Assembly: GCF_036884845.1 (NCBI RefSeq)
Contig: NZ_CP145732.1
Span: forward strand, 1,178,001 to 1,242,000
Source of the DNA: Pseudomonas sp. MAG733B
GTDB lineage: Bacteria > Pseudomonadota > Gammaproteobacteria > Pseudomonadales > Pseudomonadaceae
Direction of reading: 5' to 3'
DNA length: 64,000 nt
Positions 9,028 to 17,350 of the stretch are shown here, piece by piece. Under the pieces are notes generated by a model. It searched no databases. It was not told the DNA's origin and saw only the letters and a list, made by a program, of their open reading frames with translations. Position numbers and translations under genes: made by a program. Positions within the stretch are counted from its first letter, which is position 1; the number at the start of each line of letters is the position of its first letter.

Positions 9028-9474
9028 TTACGTGACGATGGGTGGGGCGCGGGTGCGGGCGCCGGGGAAGAAGGTTTGCCGGGCATGGCCCAGGCGCGGG
9101 GAGGGTATGGTGAACGTGTTGACGGGCGGGATATTGAAGGCGACGAAGGACCCGCCACCGGTCAATGCCGGGCAATTGAACAGCAGGCTGCAATAGCCGC
9201 ATTTTTCCCAGATTGCATGGTGCCCGGCCGCAGGCGGGCAATGTTCGGCCGAGGGTTGCGCGCCGTGGTCGGCGTGCTCCATTGCCGACATGTCCATGCT
9301 CATGTCCATCGACATGTTCATGGACATCGGGGTGCGCGAATCCATCGGCATCGACTGAGAAATCAGCGGACCGATAAAGATCATCAGCATGGCGAACAGG
9401 CTGATCCAGCTGCCGCGTGTCAGGCTCGATGGCTGACGACGTGGACTGGATGACCTGGCGCTAAGCGGGCGCAT
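9028..9474 (-). CDS. DUF2946 domain protein with Met/His-rich segment
   Basis: A 148-residue membrane-anchored or exported protein of the DUF2946 family, common in bacterial copper operons but without a proven function. After a basic N-terminus come a hydrophobic helix (WISLFAMLMIFIGPLI), a striking Met-rich run with MDMSMDMSAMEHADHG, and a Cys pair in EKCGYCSLL. Met, His and Cys clusters of this kind suggest periplasmic copper binding. It lies between the PCuAC gene (21 bp upstream) and oprC (84 bp downstream), in the same direction. The C-terminal 40 residues are Pro/Arg-rich and unlike the rest. Confidence 0.8.
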   Translation of the reverse strand: MRPLSARSSSPRRQPSSLTRGSWISLFAMLMIFIGPLISQSMPMDSRTPMSMNMSMDMSMDMSAMEHADHGAQPSAEHCPPAAGHHAIWEKCGYCSLLFNCPALTGGGSFVAFNIPPVNTFTIPSPRLGHARQTFFPGARTRAPPIVT

Positions 9475-9495
9475 GGGCGTGTTCAGCTCAGTTGG

Positions 9496-9975
9496 TTACT
9501 GGACGTGCGCGTGTTGTTGCGTAACCTCGGGCGCCTGCTTCTGCACCGCCACTTCGACCGTCACGTCACCGGACTTCTCGAAGTGCAGGGTCATCGGAAA
9601 GCGCTTGCCGTCGCTGAGCAGACTGCGGTCTTTCAAGCCCAGCAGCATTACGTGATAGGCCATCGGGGCAAACGTGACATTGCCACCGGCAGGGATTTCC
9701 ACACTGGGAACCCGCTGCATTTTCATCAGGTCGTTCTGCATCACATGCTCGTGCAGTTGCGCTTCGCCGGAAATCGGCGAGTCAACGCTGAGCAAGCGGT
9801 CGGCGGTCGTGCCCGAGTTGTGAATCACGAAGTAAGCCGCGACTGTCGGCGCATTCGGCGGCAACTCCTGCGACCACGGATGGGCGATTTCCAGTGCACC
9901 GGCCTTGTATTCGTGGGCATTGGCAAAGCAGGCAGGCAGCAGCAGCGCGACCAGAACGATGAGTTTGTTCAACAT
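9496..9975 (-). CDS. Periplasmic copper chaperone PCu(A)C
   Basis: Periplasmic Cu(I) chaperone of the PCuAC family, which hands copper to cytochrome oxidase assembly or to other copper proteins. The 159 residues have a Sec signal peptide cleaved near residue 20 (ACFANA-HEY) and the complete family metal motif H-x10-M-x21-H-x-M at H75, M86, H108 and M110. The C-terminus ends in a further His pair (QQHAHVQ). ATG at 9973-9975 with GGAGA upstream. Second gene of the copper operon, 48 bp after the first DUF2946 gene, which makes a role in loading or scavenging periplasmic copper likely. Confidence 0.93.
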   Translation of the reverse strand: MLNKLIVLVALLLPACFANAHEYKAGALEIAHPWSQELPPNAPTVAAYFVIHNSGTTADRLLSVDSPISGEAQLHEHVMQNDLMKMQRVPSVEIPAGGNVTFAPMAYHVMLLGLKDRSLLSDGKRFPMTLHFEKSGDVTVEVAVQKQAPEVTQQHAHVQ

Positions 9976-10023
9976 GGCAGTTCTCCAGAGCGATTCAAAA
10001 CGCAGATCAATTGCGAGAAGGAA

Positions 10024-10422
10024 TCACACCAGAGGCGAGGCGCGGGGATTGAGACTCGGCCATTGTTGGCGCGGTGACGGGGAATTCAGTGATGCGGGGG
10101 GCAGGCTTCGATTGGCTTCGAACTGCGCGAAATACAACTGCGGCATATGCCCGGGCAACGCCACCAATGGCGCGGAGCCGGAGCAGCACCAGCAATGCTG
10201 CATATTGGAATGATCGTCGTTCTGCGGGGCTTTCTGTTCAATGTCGCCGATGGAGATCGCCACCAGTTTGGTGCCGCCGGACGTGCAGAAACTGCCCCAC
10301 AACAATTGTTCGGCGGGTGACTTCGCCGACTGCGCCATCGCTCCGGACATCGGCATGGCGAGCATGTTGAACAGCACTGCGAAGCAGGCTATCCAGGCAA
10401 TTGCGAGCCGTTGTCGGGACAT
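10024..10422 (-). CDS. DUF2946 domain protein, first gene of the copper operon
   Basis: A 132-residue exported protein of the DUF2946 family. It has an N-terminal hydrophobic signal or anchor (WIACFAVLFNMLAMPMSG), then a His/Cys patch DDHSNMQHCWCCSGSAP and a conserved 'PLVALPGHMPQ' segment. The CWCC cluster next to two His residues looks like a metal site. It probably works with the PCuAC protein, whose gene follows after 48 bp. The ATG at 10420-10422 is preceded by an inverted repeat at 10446-10473 that may belong to the operon promoter. The length and motif pattern differ from the second DUF2946 gene at 9028-9474, so the two are not a recent duplication. Confidence 0.8.
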   Translation of the reverse strand: MSRQRLAIAWIACFAVLFNMLAMPMSGAMAQSAKSPAEQLLWGSFCTSGGTKLVAISIGDIEQKAPQNDDHSNMQHCWCCSGSAPLVALPGHMPQLYFAQFEANRSLPPASLNSPSPRQQWPSLNPRASPLV

Positions 10423-10445
10423 GGGACAAAATCCGTTGGGTGGGC

Positions 10446-10473
10446 GATCAGGCGCGGGCTATTTAGCCTGATC
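10446..10473. promoter_or_regulatory. Inverted repeat upstream of the copper operon
   Basis: GATCAGGC (10446-10453) and GCCTGATC (10466-10473) form a perfect 8-bp inverted repeat with a 12-nt spacer containing GGCTATTTAGCC, a second palindrome. It lies 24 bp before the first copper gene and 58 bp after the antitoxin stop codon. It could be an operator for a copper-responsive regulator or a weak end signal for the toxin-antitoxin transcript; there is no U-run on the minus-strand side. Confidence 0.4.
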
Positions 10474-10530
10474 AGGGCCGATAAGTAAAAAAGGTGCGTG
10501 CGGTTTGGTGTCGCAGTAAAAACACGTGGC

Positions 10531-10854
10531 TCAGTGCGCACGTACCGCATGTACTTGTATATCTACTCCCAGCGTAGCTCGAATTACGGCAAATATCGCA
10601 GCCAGGTTATCCATGCTTGGGTTGCCTTTGGCAGACAGCATTCGATGGAGACTTTTGCTGGGTTTTGCCGTTTCCTTTGCGAGTTCTTCAAAGCCAACAG
10701 TAGCGTTTATGAGGTCGCGCAAGATGATCCGGGCCATTTCAGGTTCGCCGTTAAGAAACAGAGTAGCAGCCTCATCCAACAATGCCTGGGCGAACTCGGG
10801 GTCACGTTGGGCACGCTCGGCAATGGTGTGTTTGTAGCTTCGGGTGAGCGCCAT
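10531..10854 (-). CDS. Antitoxin of a HI1420-like type II toxin-antitoxin pair
   Basis: A 107-residue DNA-binding antitoxin of the 'addiction module antidote' group (HI1420/HigA-like). The helix-turn-helix occupies roughly residues 55-85 (ETAKPSKSLHRMLSAKGNPS followed by MDNLAAIF). The N-terminal half (RDPEFAQALLDEAATLFL) is the typical helical part that covers the toxin. The ATG at 10852-10854 has GGAGA upstream and starts 4 bp after the toxin stop codon, so the two are co-translated toxin first, as in this family. It should neutralise the toxin and repress the operon through the inverted repeat at 11209-11224. Confidence 0.88.
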   Translation of the reverse strand: MALTRSYKHTIAERAQRDPEFAQALLDEAATLFLNGEPEMARIILRDLINATVGFEELAKETAKPSKSLHRMLSAKGNPSMDNLAAIFAVIRATLGVDIQVHAVRAH

Positions 10855-10858
10855 GACG

Positions 10859-11194
10859 TTATCTCCGGTGCCGTTCAGCCTTTTTTCGGGATCGAAATTC
10901 GGCTATCAGTGTTTTTGCCTGTTTAATGTCTGTTTTTTGTGTGGATTTATCGCCCCCACCAAAAAGGATGATCAGGCGCTTCCCCTCTTGAACAAGATAA
11001 ATTCTGTAGCCTGGGCCCCAATTTATCCGGTACTCACCGAGACCGTCGAACCACTTGATGTTTGATGTGTTTCCCAGTTCCAGCCGGAGCAGCGCACTGG
11101 ATACCTTGAGTGCTGCCTGCGCATTCAAGGTGGAAAACCAGCGACCAAAGGGGCTTGTTTCGTTGTCTTGAACGTATTCTTCGAGTGTGATCAC
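10859..11194 (-). CDS. Toxin of the RelE/HigB (HI1419, phage Gp49-like) family
   Basis: A 111-residue putative mRNA-cleaving toxin. The family core is clear: 'FGRWFSTLNAQAALKVSSAL', then 'KWFDGLGEYRINWGPGYRIY' and LIILFGGGDKSTQKTDI. I chose the GTG at 11192-11194, which has AGGG six bases upstream. The alternative TTG at 11215 lies inside the inverted repeat 11209-11224 and has no ribosome site. First gene of the toxin-antitoxin operon, between the copper operon and the cobalamin genes, in the same direction as both. Confidence 0.87.
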   Translation of the reverse strand: MITLEEYVQDNETSPFGRWFSTLNAQAALKVSSALLRLELGNTSNIKWFDGLGEYRINWGPGYRIYLVQEGKRLIILFGGGDKSTQKTDIKQAKTLIAEFRSRKKAERHRR

Positions 11195-11208
11195 AGGTGG
11201 CCCTGAAG

Positions 11209-11224
11209 GTAACAAATAGGTTAC
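11209..11224. promoter_or_regulatory. Operator-like inverted repeat of the toxin-antitoxin operon
   Basis: GTAAC-N6-GTTAC, a perfect 5-bp inverted repeat with a 6-bp spacer, centred about 22 bp before the toxin GTG. Position and symmetry fit autorepression by the antitoxin-toxin complex. Confidence 0.6.
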
Positions 11225-11250
11225 TTATCATGCAAGCCGACCATCCTGCC

Positions 11251-11976
11251 CTAAGAAGTGAACACCAACAACGCGTCAAGTGTTTCCTCAAGCGTCAGAA
11301 ACTCCCGCTCAACCCCCGGCAACACCGGCCGCTTCAACACCAACACCGGCACCCCACGCTCACGCGCCACTTCCAGCTTCGGCTCAGTAGCCGTGCTGCC
11401 GCTGTTTTTGCTGATCAACACATCGATCTGCCGACGTTCAAACAACTCACGCTCATCATCAATCAGAAACGGCCCGCGCGCGCCGATCACTTCGCAGCGC
11501 TCGTTGCCGGGATAAACGTCGAGTGCGCGCAGGGTCCAGAATTGCTCCGACGGGATTTCGTCCAGGTGCTGCAATGGCTCGCGGCCGAGGGTGAACAGCG
11601 GTCGACGAAAGGGTCTCAGGGCCTGGATCAGCTCGGACCAATCGCTGACTTCGCGCCAGTCATCTCCGGCCTGTGATTGCCACGCCGGGCGCCGCAGTGC
11701 CCAGCAGGGAACACCGCTCAAACGCGCGGCAGTCGCTGCGTTTTGACTGATTTGCGCGGCGTAAGGGTGAGTGGCGTCGAGCAGCAGATCGATGCCTTCA
11801 TCGCGAATGAACTGTGCCAGACCTTCGGCACCGCCATAACCGCCGACGCGAACCTGGCATCTCAGATCCGTAGGCACCCGGCCGATGCCGGCGAGGCTAT
11901 AAATGTGTTCCGGCCCCAAGGTGCGGGCAATGGCCAGTGCCTCGGTCACGCCGCCGAGCAGCAAGATTCGTTTCAT
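11251..11976 (-). CDS. cobK: Precorrin-6A reductase CobK
   Basis: NADPH-dependent reductase that converts precorrin-6A to dihydro-precorrin-6 in corrin-ring synthesis. With the ATG at 11974-11976 it has 241 residues, normal for CobK/CbiJ. It opens with a nucleotide-binding loop ([17 protein letters not shown]) and has the family stretches [17 protein letters not shown] and [16 protein letters not shown]. The start overlaps the cbiD stop by 4 bp (ATGA). Last gene of the minus-strand operon cobL-cbiD-cobK. A longer frame upstream lies within cbiD and is not used. Confidence 0.93.
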   Translation of the reverse strand: MKRILLLGGVTEALAIARTLGPEHIYSLAGIGRVPTDLRCQVRVGGYGGAEGLAQFIRDEGIDLLLDATHPYAAQISQNAATAARLSGVPCWALRRPAWQSQAGDDWREVSDWSELIQALRPFRRPLFTLGREPLQHLDEIPSEQFWTLRALDVYPGNERCEVIGARGPFLIDDERELFERRQIDVLISKNSGSTATEPKLEVARERGVPVLVLKRPVLPGVEREFLTLEETLDALLVFTS

Positions 11977-13070
11977 TGAAAAGCTCCCGCGTGGCCGACA
12001 ATCCCGCCCTGGCGGTCGATGGCGAACACTTCCACCTGAACCTGCGCCGGCACCACGCTGCGGGCAAAGTCCAGCGCGTGCCGGCACACCGCATCACCGA
12101 GGGCGACACCGGCAGCGCTGGCCATGGCCAAGGCTTGCTGGCTGGTATTGGCTTCGCGGATGCCTTGCTGCAACGCTATGTCAGCTCCGATCGCGGCGGC
12201 CCATTCGGCCAGTTGTGGCAGGTCGATGCTCGAATGCCGGCTGTGCAAGTCCATGTGCCCGGCCGCCAGTTTGCTGATCTTGCCGAAGCCGCCACAGATG
12301 CTGAGTTTATCCACAGGCACTTTGCGCAGATGTTTGAGCACCGCGCCGACGAAGTCGCCCATTTCGATCAGGGCGATTTCCGGCAGATCGTAGACCCGGC
12401 GCATGGTGTCTTCGCTGGCGTTGCCGGTGCAGGCGGCGATGTGCAGGTAGCCGTTGGTTTTCGCCACATCAATGCCCTGATGGATCGAGGCAATGTACGC
12501 GGCGCAGGAAAACGGCCGGACGATGCCGCTGGTGCCGAGTATCGACAAACCACCGAGAATGCCCAGGCGCGGGTTCATGGTTTTCAGTGCCAGAGCTTCG
12601 CCGTTTTCGACGTTGACCGTGACCTCGAAGCCGCCGCTGTAGCCGAGCTCGTCGGCCAGTCGGGTCAGGTGATCACTGATCATTTTGCGCGGCACCGGGT
12701 TGATCGCCGGTTCGCCGACGCCCAGTACCAGTCCGGGACGGGTGACCGTGCCGACCCCGCGTCCGGCATTGAAGCGAATGCCCGGCTCATGGTTCAGGCG
12801 CACGTGGGAGTAGAGCAGTGCACCGTGGGTTACGTCCGGATCGTCGCCCGCGTCCTTGATGGTTCCCGCTTCGGCTCCTTCATTCGCCAGTCGACAGAAC
12901 TCCAGACGCATCGGCACGTGCTTGCCCTTGGGCAGGATGATTTCCACCGCGTCCGCCGTGGTGCCAGCGAGCAACAGGCGAGCCGCCGCCAGACTGGTCG
13001 CGGTGGCGCAGCTGCCCGTGGTCAGGCCACTGCGCAGCGGTGCGGGTTGTTCGGCGGTCTCGTCACGCAT
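11973..13070 (-). CDS. cbiD: Cobalt-precorrin-5B (C1)-methyltransferase CbiD
   Basis: Methylates C1 of the corrin precursor. The 365 residues show the CbiD hallmarks '[20 protein letters not shown]' at the N-terminus, '[20 protein letters not shown]' in the middle and [22 protein letters not shown]. It overlaps cobL by 8 bp upstream and cobK by 4 bp downstream. CbiD belongs to the anaerobic (early cobalt) route, yet the neighbours CobG, CobK and CobL belong to the aerobic one. In Pseudomonas, which lacks CobF as far as I recall, CbiD probably supplies the C1 methylation. Confidence 0.93.
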   Translation of the reverse strand: MRDETAEQPAPLRSGLTTGSCATATSLAAARLLLAGTTADAVEIILPKGKHVPMRLEFCRLANEGAEAGTIKDAGDDPDVTHGALLYSHVRLNHEPGIRFNAGRGVGTVTRPGLVLGVGEPAINPVPRKMISDHLTRLADELGYSGGFEVTVNVENGEALALKTMNPRLGILGGLSILGTSGIVRPFSCAAYIASIHQGIDVAKTNGYLHIAACTGNASEDTMRRVYDLPEIALIEMGDFVGAVLKHLRKVPVDKLSICGGFGKISKLAAGHMDLHSRHSSIDLPQLAEWAAAIGADIALQQGIREANTSQQALAMASAAGVALGDAVCRHALDFARSVVPAQVQVEVFAIDRQGGIVGHAGAFQ

Positions 13071-14274
13071 CGCAAGGTTTCGTCATGTCCAGCACGGTAA
13101 TCGGCAAGGCCTGGCGCCAGGTATCGAAGTCGCCCAGCGGCTGCGCCTGAGCGATATGGATGCGTGTCAGCTCACCGCCGTGTTGTTCACGCCAGGCCAT
13201 CAGGGTCATTTCACTTTGCAGCGTGACCGCGTTGGCGATCAGCCGGCCACCGGGTTTGAGGGCGGTCCAGCAAGCGTCCAGCACGCCTTCGCGGGTGACG
13301 CCGCCACCGATGAAGATCGCATCCGGAGGTTCGAGGCCGTCGAGGGCTTGTGGCGCGCGGCCGCGAATCAGTTGCAGGCCGGGCACGCCAAGGGCATCGC
13401 GGTTGTGTTCGATCAGTTGCTGCCGGCCTTCGTCGGCTTCGATGGCCAGTGCCCGGCAACTCGGGTGGGCGCGCATCCATTCGATACCGATCGAACCGCT
13501 GCCGGCGCCGACATCCCACAGCAGTTCGCCGGGGATCGGTGCGAGGCGTGCGAGGGTGATTGCGCGCACGTCACGCTTGGTCAGTTGGCCGTCATGCTTG
13601 AACGCCGAGTCCGGCAGACCGGCCAGTCGTGACAGGCGAGGCGTATTCGGTTCGGCAATGCAGTCGATGGCGATCAGGTTGAGGTCGGCGATGTCGGGAT
13701 CGGTCCAGTCGCTGGCGATGCCGTCGACACGCCGCTCGGCTTCGCCGCCCAAATGTTCCAGCACGGTAAGTCGGCTCGGTCCGAAGCCGCGTTCACGCAG
13801 CAGTGCGGCGATGGCGGCGGGACTGCTGCCGTCGTTGCACAACACCAGTAAGCGCACGCCGCTGAACAATTGCGCGTTGAGCGCGGCGACGGGGCGGGCA
13901 ACCACCGACAGCGTCACCACGTCCTGCAATGGCCAGCCCATTCTGGCAGCGGCCAGCGAGCAAGAAGAGGGTGCCGGCAGTGTCAGCATTTCATTGGCCG
14001 ATACCCGCCGCGCAAGGCTGGCCCCGACGCCGAAAAACATCGGGTCGCCGCTGGCCAGCACACAGACAGGCTCGTCACGCAGGGCCAGAACCGGTTCGAT
14101 CGAAAACGGACTCGGCCAGCTTTGGCGTTCGCCACGAATGCAAGGCGGCAACAAATCCAGATGCCGTTGACCGCCGAAGATCCGTGAGGCACGCAGCAGC
14201 GCATGCCGGGCGTTCTTGCCCAGACCTTTGAAACCGTCTTCACCGATGCCTACAACTGTCAGCCAGGGCGTCAT
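13063..14274 (-). CDS. cobL: Precorrin-6B C5,15-methyltransferase (decarboxylating) CobL
   Basis: Bifunctional enzyme that methylates C5 and C15 and removes the acetate carboxyl from ring C. The 403 residues contain an N-terminal tetrapyrrole methylase domain (CbiE-like: [28 protein letters not shown]) and a C-terminal Rossmann methyltransferase (CbiT-like: [16 protein letters not shown], then [15 protein letters not shown]). The ATG at 14272-14274 has a strong AAGGAG box. First gene of the leftward operon, divergent from the unknown gene at 14489 and from cobG. Confidence 0.94.
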   Translation of the reverse strand: MTPWLTVVGIGEDGFKGLGKNARHALLRASRIFGGQRHLDLLPPCIRGERQSWPSPFSIEPVLALRDEPVCVLASGDPMFFGVGASLARRVSANEMLTLPAPSSCSLAAARMGWPLQDVVTLSVVARPVAALNAQLFSGVRLLVLCNDGSSPAAIAALLRERGFGPSRLTVLEHLGGEAERRVDGIASDWTDPDIADLNLIAIDCIAEPNTPRLSRLAGLPDSAFKHDGQLTKRDVRAITLARLAPIPGELLWDVGAGSGSIGIEWMRAHPSCRALAIEADEGRQQLIEHNRDALGVPGLQLIRGRAPQALDGLEPPDAIFIGGGVTREGVLDACWTALKPGGRLIANAVTLQSEMTLMAWREQHGGELTRIHIAQAQPLGDFDTWRQALPITVLDMTKPCDA

Positions 14275-14442
14275 GCCTGCTCCTTGAAAAAGTGCCCCAC
14301 GACCAGGTCGGGACTGGGCGGAATGATACCGCGTCGCTGCGGTTTTTTACGTATTCCACGCAGCTCGAACCGCGGCTGCTAAATATCCTGTGTTACTCCA
14401 CAGATTGTTGGAGGCCTCCGCATCTGGTTAGTTGTCGTCGTT

Positions 14443-14462
14443 GGTTGACGTAGAGATCAACC
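14443..14462. promoter_or_regulatory. Hairpin or operator-like repeat before the unknown gene at 14489
   Basis: GGTTGA-N8-TCAACC, a 6-bp perfect inverted repeat ending 26 bp before the ATG at 14489 and just ahead of its AAAAAGGA ribosome site. It could be an operator or a leader hairpin. The 214-bp divergent region also holds a TATCAT box on the minus strand (14323-14328) that could be the -10 of cobL. Confidence 0.35.
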
Positions 14463-14488
14463 CATCAAACATACAAAAAGGATTTTTT

Positions 14489-15262
14489 ATGTTCGACACA
14501 CCTATCGAGTTTCCATCGCTGGAACAGCGCCTGGCCTTTCTTGGATTGACCGATGCGGTATCCGCCGCTCATGCCCCGCAGGTCACCGCACGTTCGCAGG
14601 CATTTGCGCTGCCGGGCAGCGATCCTGCACCTGCTCGGGCAGCCATTGCCGGCAGCACCATCGTTTCCGCGACCGAGGGAGTATCCGAAAGCGATGAACA
14701 GGATGTGCTGGACTGCGCGCTGTATCTGGAGCAGTACACAGACACTCGCTACAACCGCGAAACCGAGTGGTACCAGTGGTTGCAGCACTACACGCTGGGG
14801 CTCTGGCACCATGGCTGGATTCATCAGCGTCCGGTCATGCTCGACACGCGGGAGCTGGTGCTGAATGAACCGATTTCCAGTGCGATCCTGGAGACACTCA
14901 AGCCAAACGTCAGTGGCAGCATGTACAGCGCCGCGATGCACGCGTTCGAGGCGTTGAAAGACAATCTCCGGGCATCGATGCTGCTGGCGCAAAAAAGCGG
15001 GAGCGAGCGCGGCAGGCAATTTCAGATGATGCCTTGCGGCTACGATGCCAAGGGGCGGCTGACTGTCATGCTGATTCATTGCTGGTATTTCGCCGCCGTC
15101 GACCCGGACGAGTTTCTGTTCTGGAAGTGGGAGGATTACCACCTCACGCTGATTCAGCATTACGGGACGTTCACGCTGGACAGAAAACGTTTCGACCAAG
15201 TGGCACCCGCCATGCGCGAAAAAATTACCCAGCGCAGCCGCGAGTATCTGATGCGGATGTGA
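14489..15262 (+). CDS. Uncharacterised protein of a three-member family around the cob genes (member 1)
   Basis: I do not recognise this 257-residue protein. It has no signal peptide or membrane helix, so it is probably cytoplasmic. Its key features recur in the gene at 19978: an N-terminal QRLAFLGLTDAV motif (13-24), a disordered Ala/Ser/Pro-rich stretch (25-65), DTRYNRET (85-92), W97-x3-Y101-x8-W110, AFEALKDN (152-159), QMMPC (179-183), FLFWKW (209-214) and a basic end. The ATG at 14489 has AAAAAGGA upstream; the longer frame starting at 14432 lacks one. It sits between the divergent cobL and cobG operons and is read with cobG, but 146 bp separate them. It could be a regulator, a chaperone for the corrin enzymes or an unrelated accessory protein. 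Confidence 0.75.
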   Translation: MFDTPIEFPSLEQRLAFLGLTDAVSAAHAPQVTARSQAFALPGSDPAPARAAIAGSTIVSATEGVSESDEQDVLDCALYLEQYTDTRYNRETEWYQWLQHYTLGLWHHGWIHQRPVMLDTRELVLNEPISSAILETLKPNVSGSMYSAAMHAFEALKDNLRASMLLAQKSGSERGRQFQMMPCGYDAKGRLTVMLIHCWYFAAVDPDEFLFWKWEDYHLTLIQHYGTFTLDRKRFDQVAPAMREKITQRSREYLMRM

Positions 15263-15408
15263 AGGGAGGGCGTTCGTTCGAACTTGCCGGGCTGCGTGGC
15301 GGTTAACCTTCCCGTCGTCCGACAAGCTTTTCATACCCCGTTGCAAAGCAGGCATAATACCGCCCGCTTCGCCCGCGAAGTGCTTCGCCACCTGAACGGG
15401 TCATCCCC

Positions 15409-16731
15409 TTGAACGAACGCCCTGTGTCCACCGCCTTACGCCCCTCGGCCTGTCCGGGGTTGCTGCGTATTGTCCCGGCGCTGGATGGCGGAATCTGCCG
15501 GATCAAACTCGGCGGCGGTTCGATCAGCAGCTTTCAGGCCGAGGCAGTGGCAAGTGCGGCAGAACGTTTTGCCAGTGGCGCGATCGAGGCGACCAACCGC
15601 GCCAATCTGCAAATACGCGGGATTGGCCGCGAGCAAACGGCATTGATCGAGCGCCTGCTGGCCGCCGGTCTGGGGCCGCAAAACGCGGCGGGCGATGACG
15701 TGCGCAATTTGATGCTCAGCCCGAGTGCCGGGATCGATCGCAAGATGCTGCTCGACACACGTCCATTGGCCGAGCGGATCCTCGCCACGCTGCAAAATCA
15801 CGAACCCTTCCACGACCTCAGCGCCAAGTTTGCCGTGCAACTCGATGGCGGCGAGGCCTTGGCGATGCTCGAACATCCCCACGACCTGTGGCTCTCGGCC
15901 TTTGGGCGAGACGACGAGGTGCGGTGGGCGTTCGGTCTGGCGGGTTGCCCAACGGACACGCCCGCAGGTTCGGTGGCACTCGACGATGGCCACAACCTCG
16001 TGGTTGCGGTGCTTGAGTTGTTTCTGGAACTGGCGCGACCCGAGCAAACGCGGATGCGTCATTTGTTGGCCGAGCACTCGATCGAAAATGTCCTGACTCG
16101 ACTGGCCGGACGCGTATCTATCCAGGCCATGACCGATTGGCGACGCACTGCGGATTCAAGTGTTCTGCACATCGGCGCTCATCCACAGGCGCTGGCAGAT
16201 CTTGTCTACGTCGGCGCAGTACCGCCGCTGGGACGGCTTGATCCTGCAATGCTGCGGGGCGCGGCACAACTGGCGAGCGAGTTCGGCGACGGCAGTCTGC
16301 GGTTTACCCCGTGGCAGAGTGTGCTGCTGCCCAATATTCGCAGCGAACACGCCATTGATGTCATTCAACGCCTGGAACATTTGGACCTGTTGTGCGACCC
16401 CGAGCAATCCTTGACACGAATGATCGCCTGCACCGGTTCAAGCGGCTGTGGCAAAGGTCTGGCTGAAACCAAGGGCGATGCCCTGCAACTGGCCACTCTG
16501 CTGCAACGTCACGGGCTCGCACTGAATGTGCACCTGAGCGGTTGCTCGCGTTCCTGTGCCGCCGCGCACATTTCGCCGGTCACATTGCTGGCCGTCGCCC
16601 CCGGCCACTACGATCTCTATTTTCGCGATGCAGCGCAGCCCGGTTTCGGCGCCCTGCACGCACGCAACCTTACTATTGAAGCGGTCGCGACTGTGCTCGA
16701 CGCCCGCTCACGGAGCCCCCTTGATGCTTGA
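15409..16731 (+). CDS. cobG: Precorrin-3B synthase CobG
   Basis: Oxygen-dependent monooxygenase that makes precorrin-3B, the step that defines the aerobic B12 route. The 440 residues have the sulfite/nitrite-reductase-like fold with two ferredoxin-like halves (ATNRANLQIRGIG; SLRFTPWQSVLLPNI) and the Fe4S4 ligands C341, C347, C379 and C383 in CTGSSGCGKG and SGCSRSC. The likely start is TTG at 15409, since no ATG fits; GTG at 15424 is an alternative, and neither has a strong ribosome site. It is the first gene of the rightward operon cobG-cobH-cobI-cobJ and overlaps cobH by 8 bp. No cobalamin riboswitch was seen upstream. Confidence 0.92.
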   Translation: MNERPVSTALRPSACPGLLRIVPALDGGICRIKLGGGSISSFQAEAVASAAERFASGAIEATNRANLQIRGIGREQTALIERLLAAGLGPQNAAGDDVRNLMLSPSAGIDRKMLLDTRPLAERILATLQNHEPFHDLSAKFAVQLDGGEALAMLEHPHDLWLSAFGRDDEVRWAFGLAGCPTDTPAGSVALDDGHNLVVAVLELFLELARPEQTRMRHLLAEHSIENVLTRLAGRVSIQAMTDWRRTADSSVLHIGAHPQALADLVYVGAVPPLGRLDPAMLRGAAQLASEFGDGSLRFTPWQSVLLPNIRSEHAIDVIQRLEHLDLLCDPEQSLTRMIACTGSSGCGKGLAETKGDALQLATLLQRHGLALNVHLSGCSRSCAAAHISPVTLLAVAPGHYDLYFRDAAQPGFGALHARNLTIEAVATVLDARSRSPLDA

Positions 16732-17350
16732 TTACATCCGCGACGGTCAGGAGATCTATCGCAACTCCTTCGCGATCATTCGCGCCGAGGCCAACCTCGC
16801 GCGAATCCCGGCCGATCTGGAAAAACTCGCGGTGCGGGTGATTCACGCCTGCGGCATGGTCGATGCCATCGACGGTTTGCAGTTTTCCGAAGGTGCGGGC
16901 AAGGCAGGGCGTGACGCACTGGCTGCTGGCGCACCGATCCTGTGTGATGCACGGATGGTCTCCGAAGGCGTGACCCGCGCGCGGTTGCCGGCGAACAATC
17001 AAGTGATCTGCACGCTGCGCGACGAGAGCGTTCCGGACCTCGCTCGTGAGTTGGGCAACACCCGTTCTGCCGCTGCGCTGGAGCTATGGCGTCCTCATTT
17101 GGAGGGCAGTGTGGTGGTGATCGGCAACGCGCCGACCGCACTGTTTTACCTGTTGGAAATGCTCGACGCCGGCGCCCCGAAACCGGCGTTGATCCTCGGC
17201 TTCCCGGTGGGCTTTGTCGGCGCCGCCGAATCGAAGGCAGCGTTGGCGGCGGACAGCCGTGGCGTGCCTTTTGTCATCATGCAAGGTCGCCTGGGCGGTA
17301 GCGCCATGGCCGCCGCCGCCGTCAATGCCCTCGCCACGGAGATCGAATGA
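16724..17350 (+). CDS. cobH: Precorrin-8X methylmutase CobH
   Basis: Moves the C11 methyl to C12 to give hydrogenobyrinate. The 208 residues match CobH/CbiC throughout: '[20 protein letters not shown]' near the N-terminus, the catalytic-His region [12 protein letters not shown] (His42), and [18 protein letters not shown] with [14 protein letters not shown] towards the end. The ATG at 16724 lies inside the cobG end (8-bp overlap), and its stop overlaps the cobI start by 4 bp, so the genes are coupled. Confidence 0.95.
   Translation: MLDYIRDGQEIYRNSFAIIRAEANLARIPADLEKLAVRVIHACGMVDAIDGLQFSEGAGKAGRDALAAGAPILCDARMVSEGVTRARLPANNQVICTLRDESVPDLARELGNTRSAAALELWRPHLEGSVVVIGNAPTALFYLLEMLDAGAPKPALILGFPVGFVGAAESKAALAADSRGVPFVIMQGRLGGSAMAAAAVNALATEIE

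Noticed and set aside
10498..10926. Plus-strand open frame across the antitoxin gene
   Set aside because: It is the antisense of the antitoxin and lacks coding character, while the minus-strand gene has a ribosome site and family motifs.
14275..15408. Cobalamin riboswitch in front of cobL or cobG
   Set aside because: I looked for the B12 box and the conserved core in both leaders and in front of the ABC importer and saw neither; an alignment-based search would be needed to exclude a divergent one.
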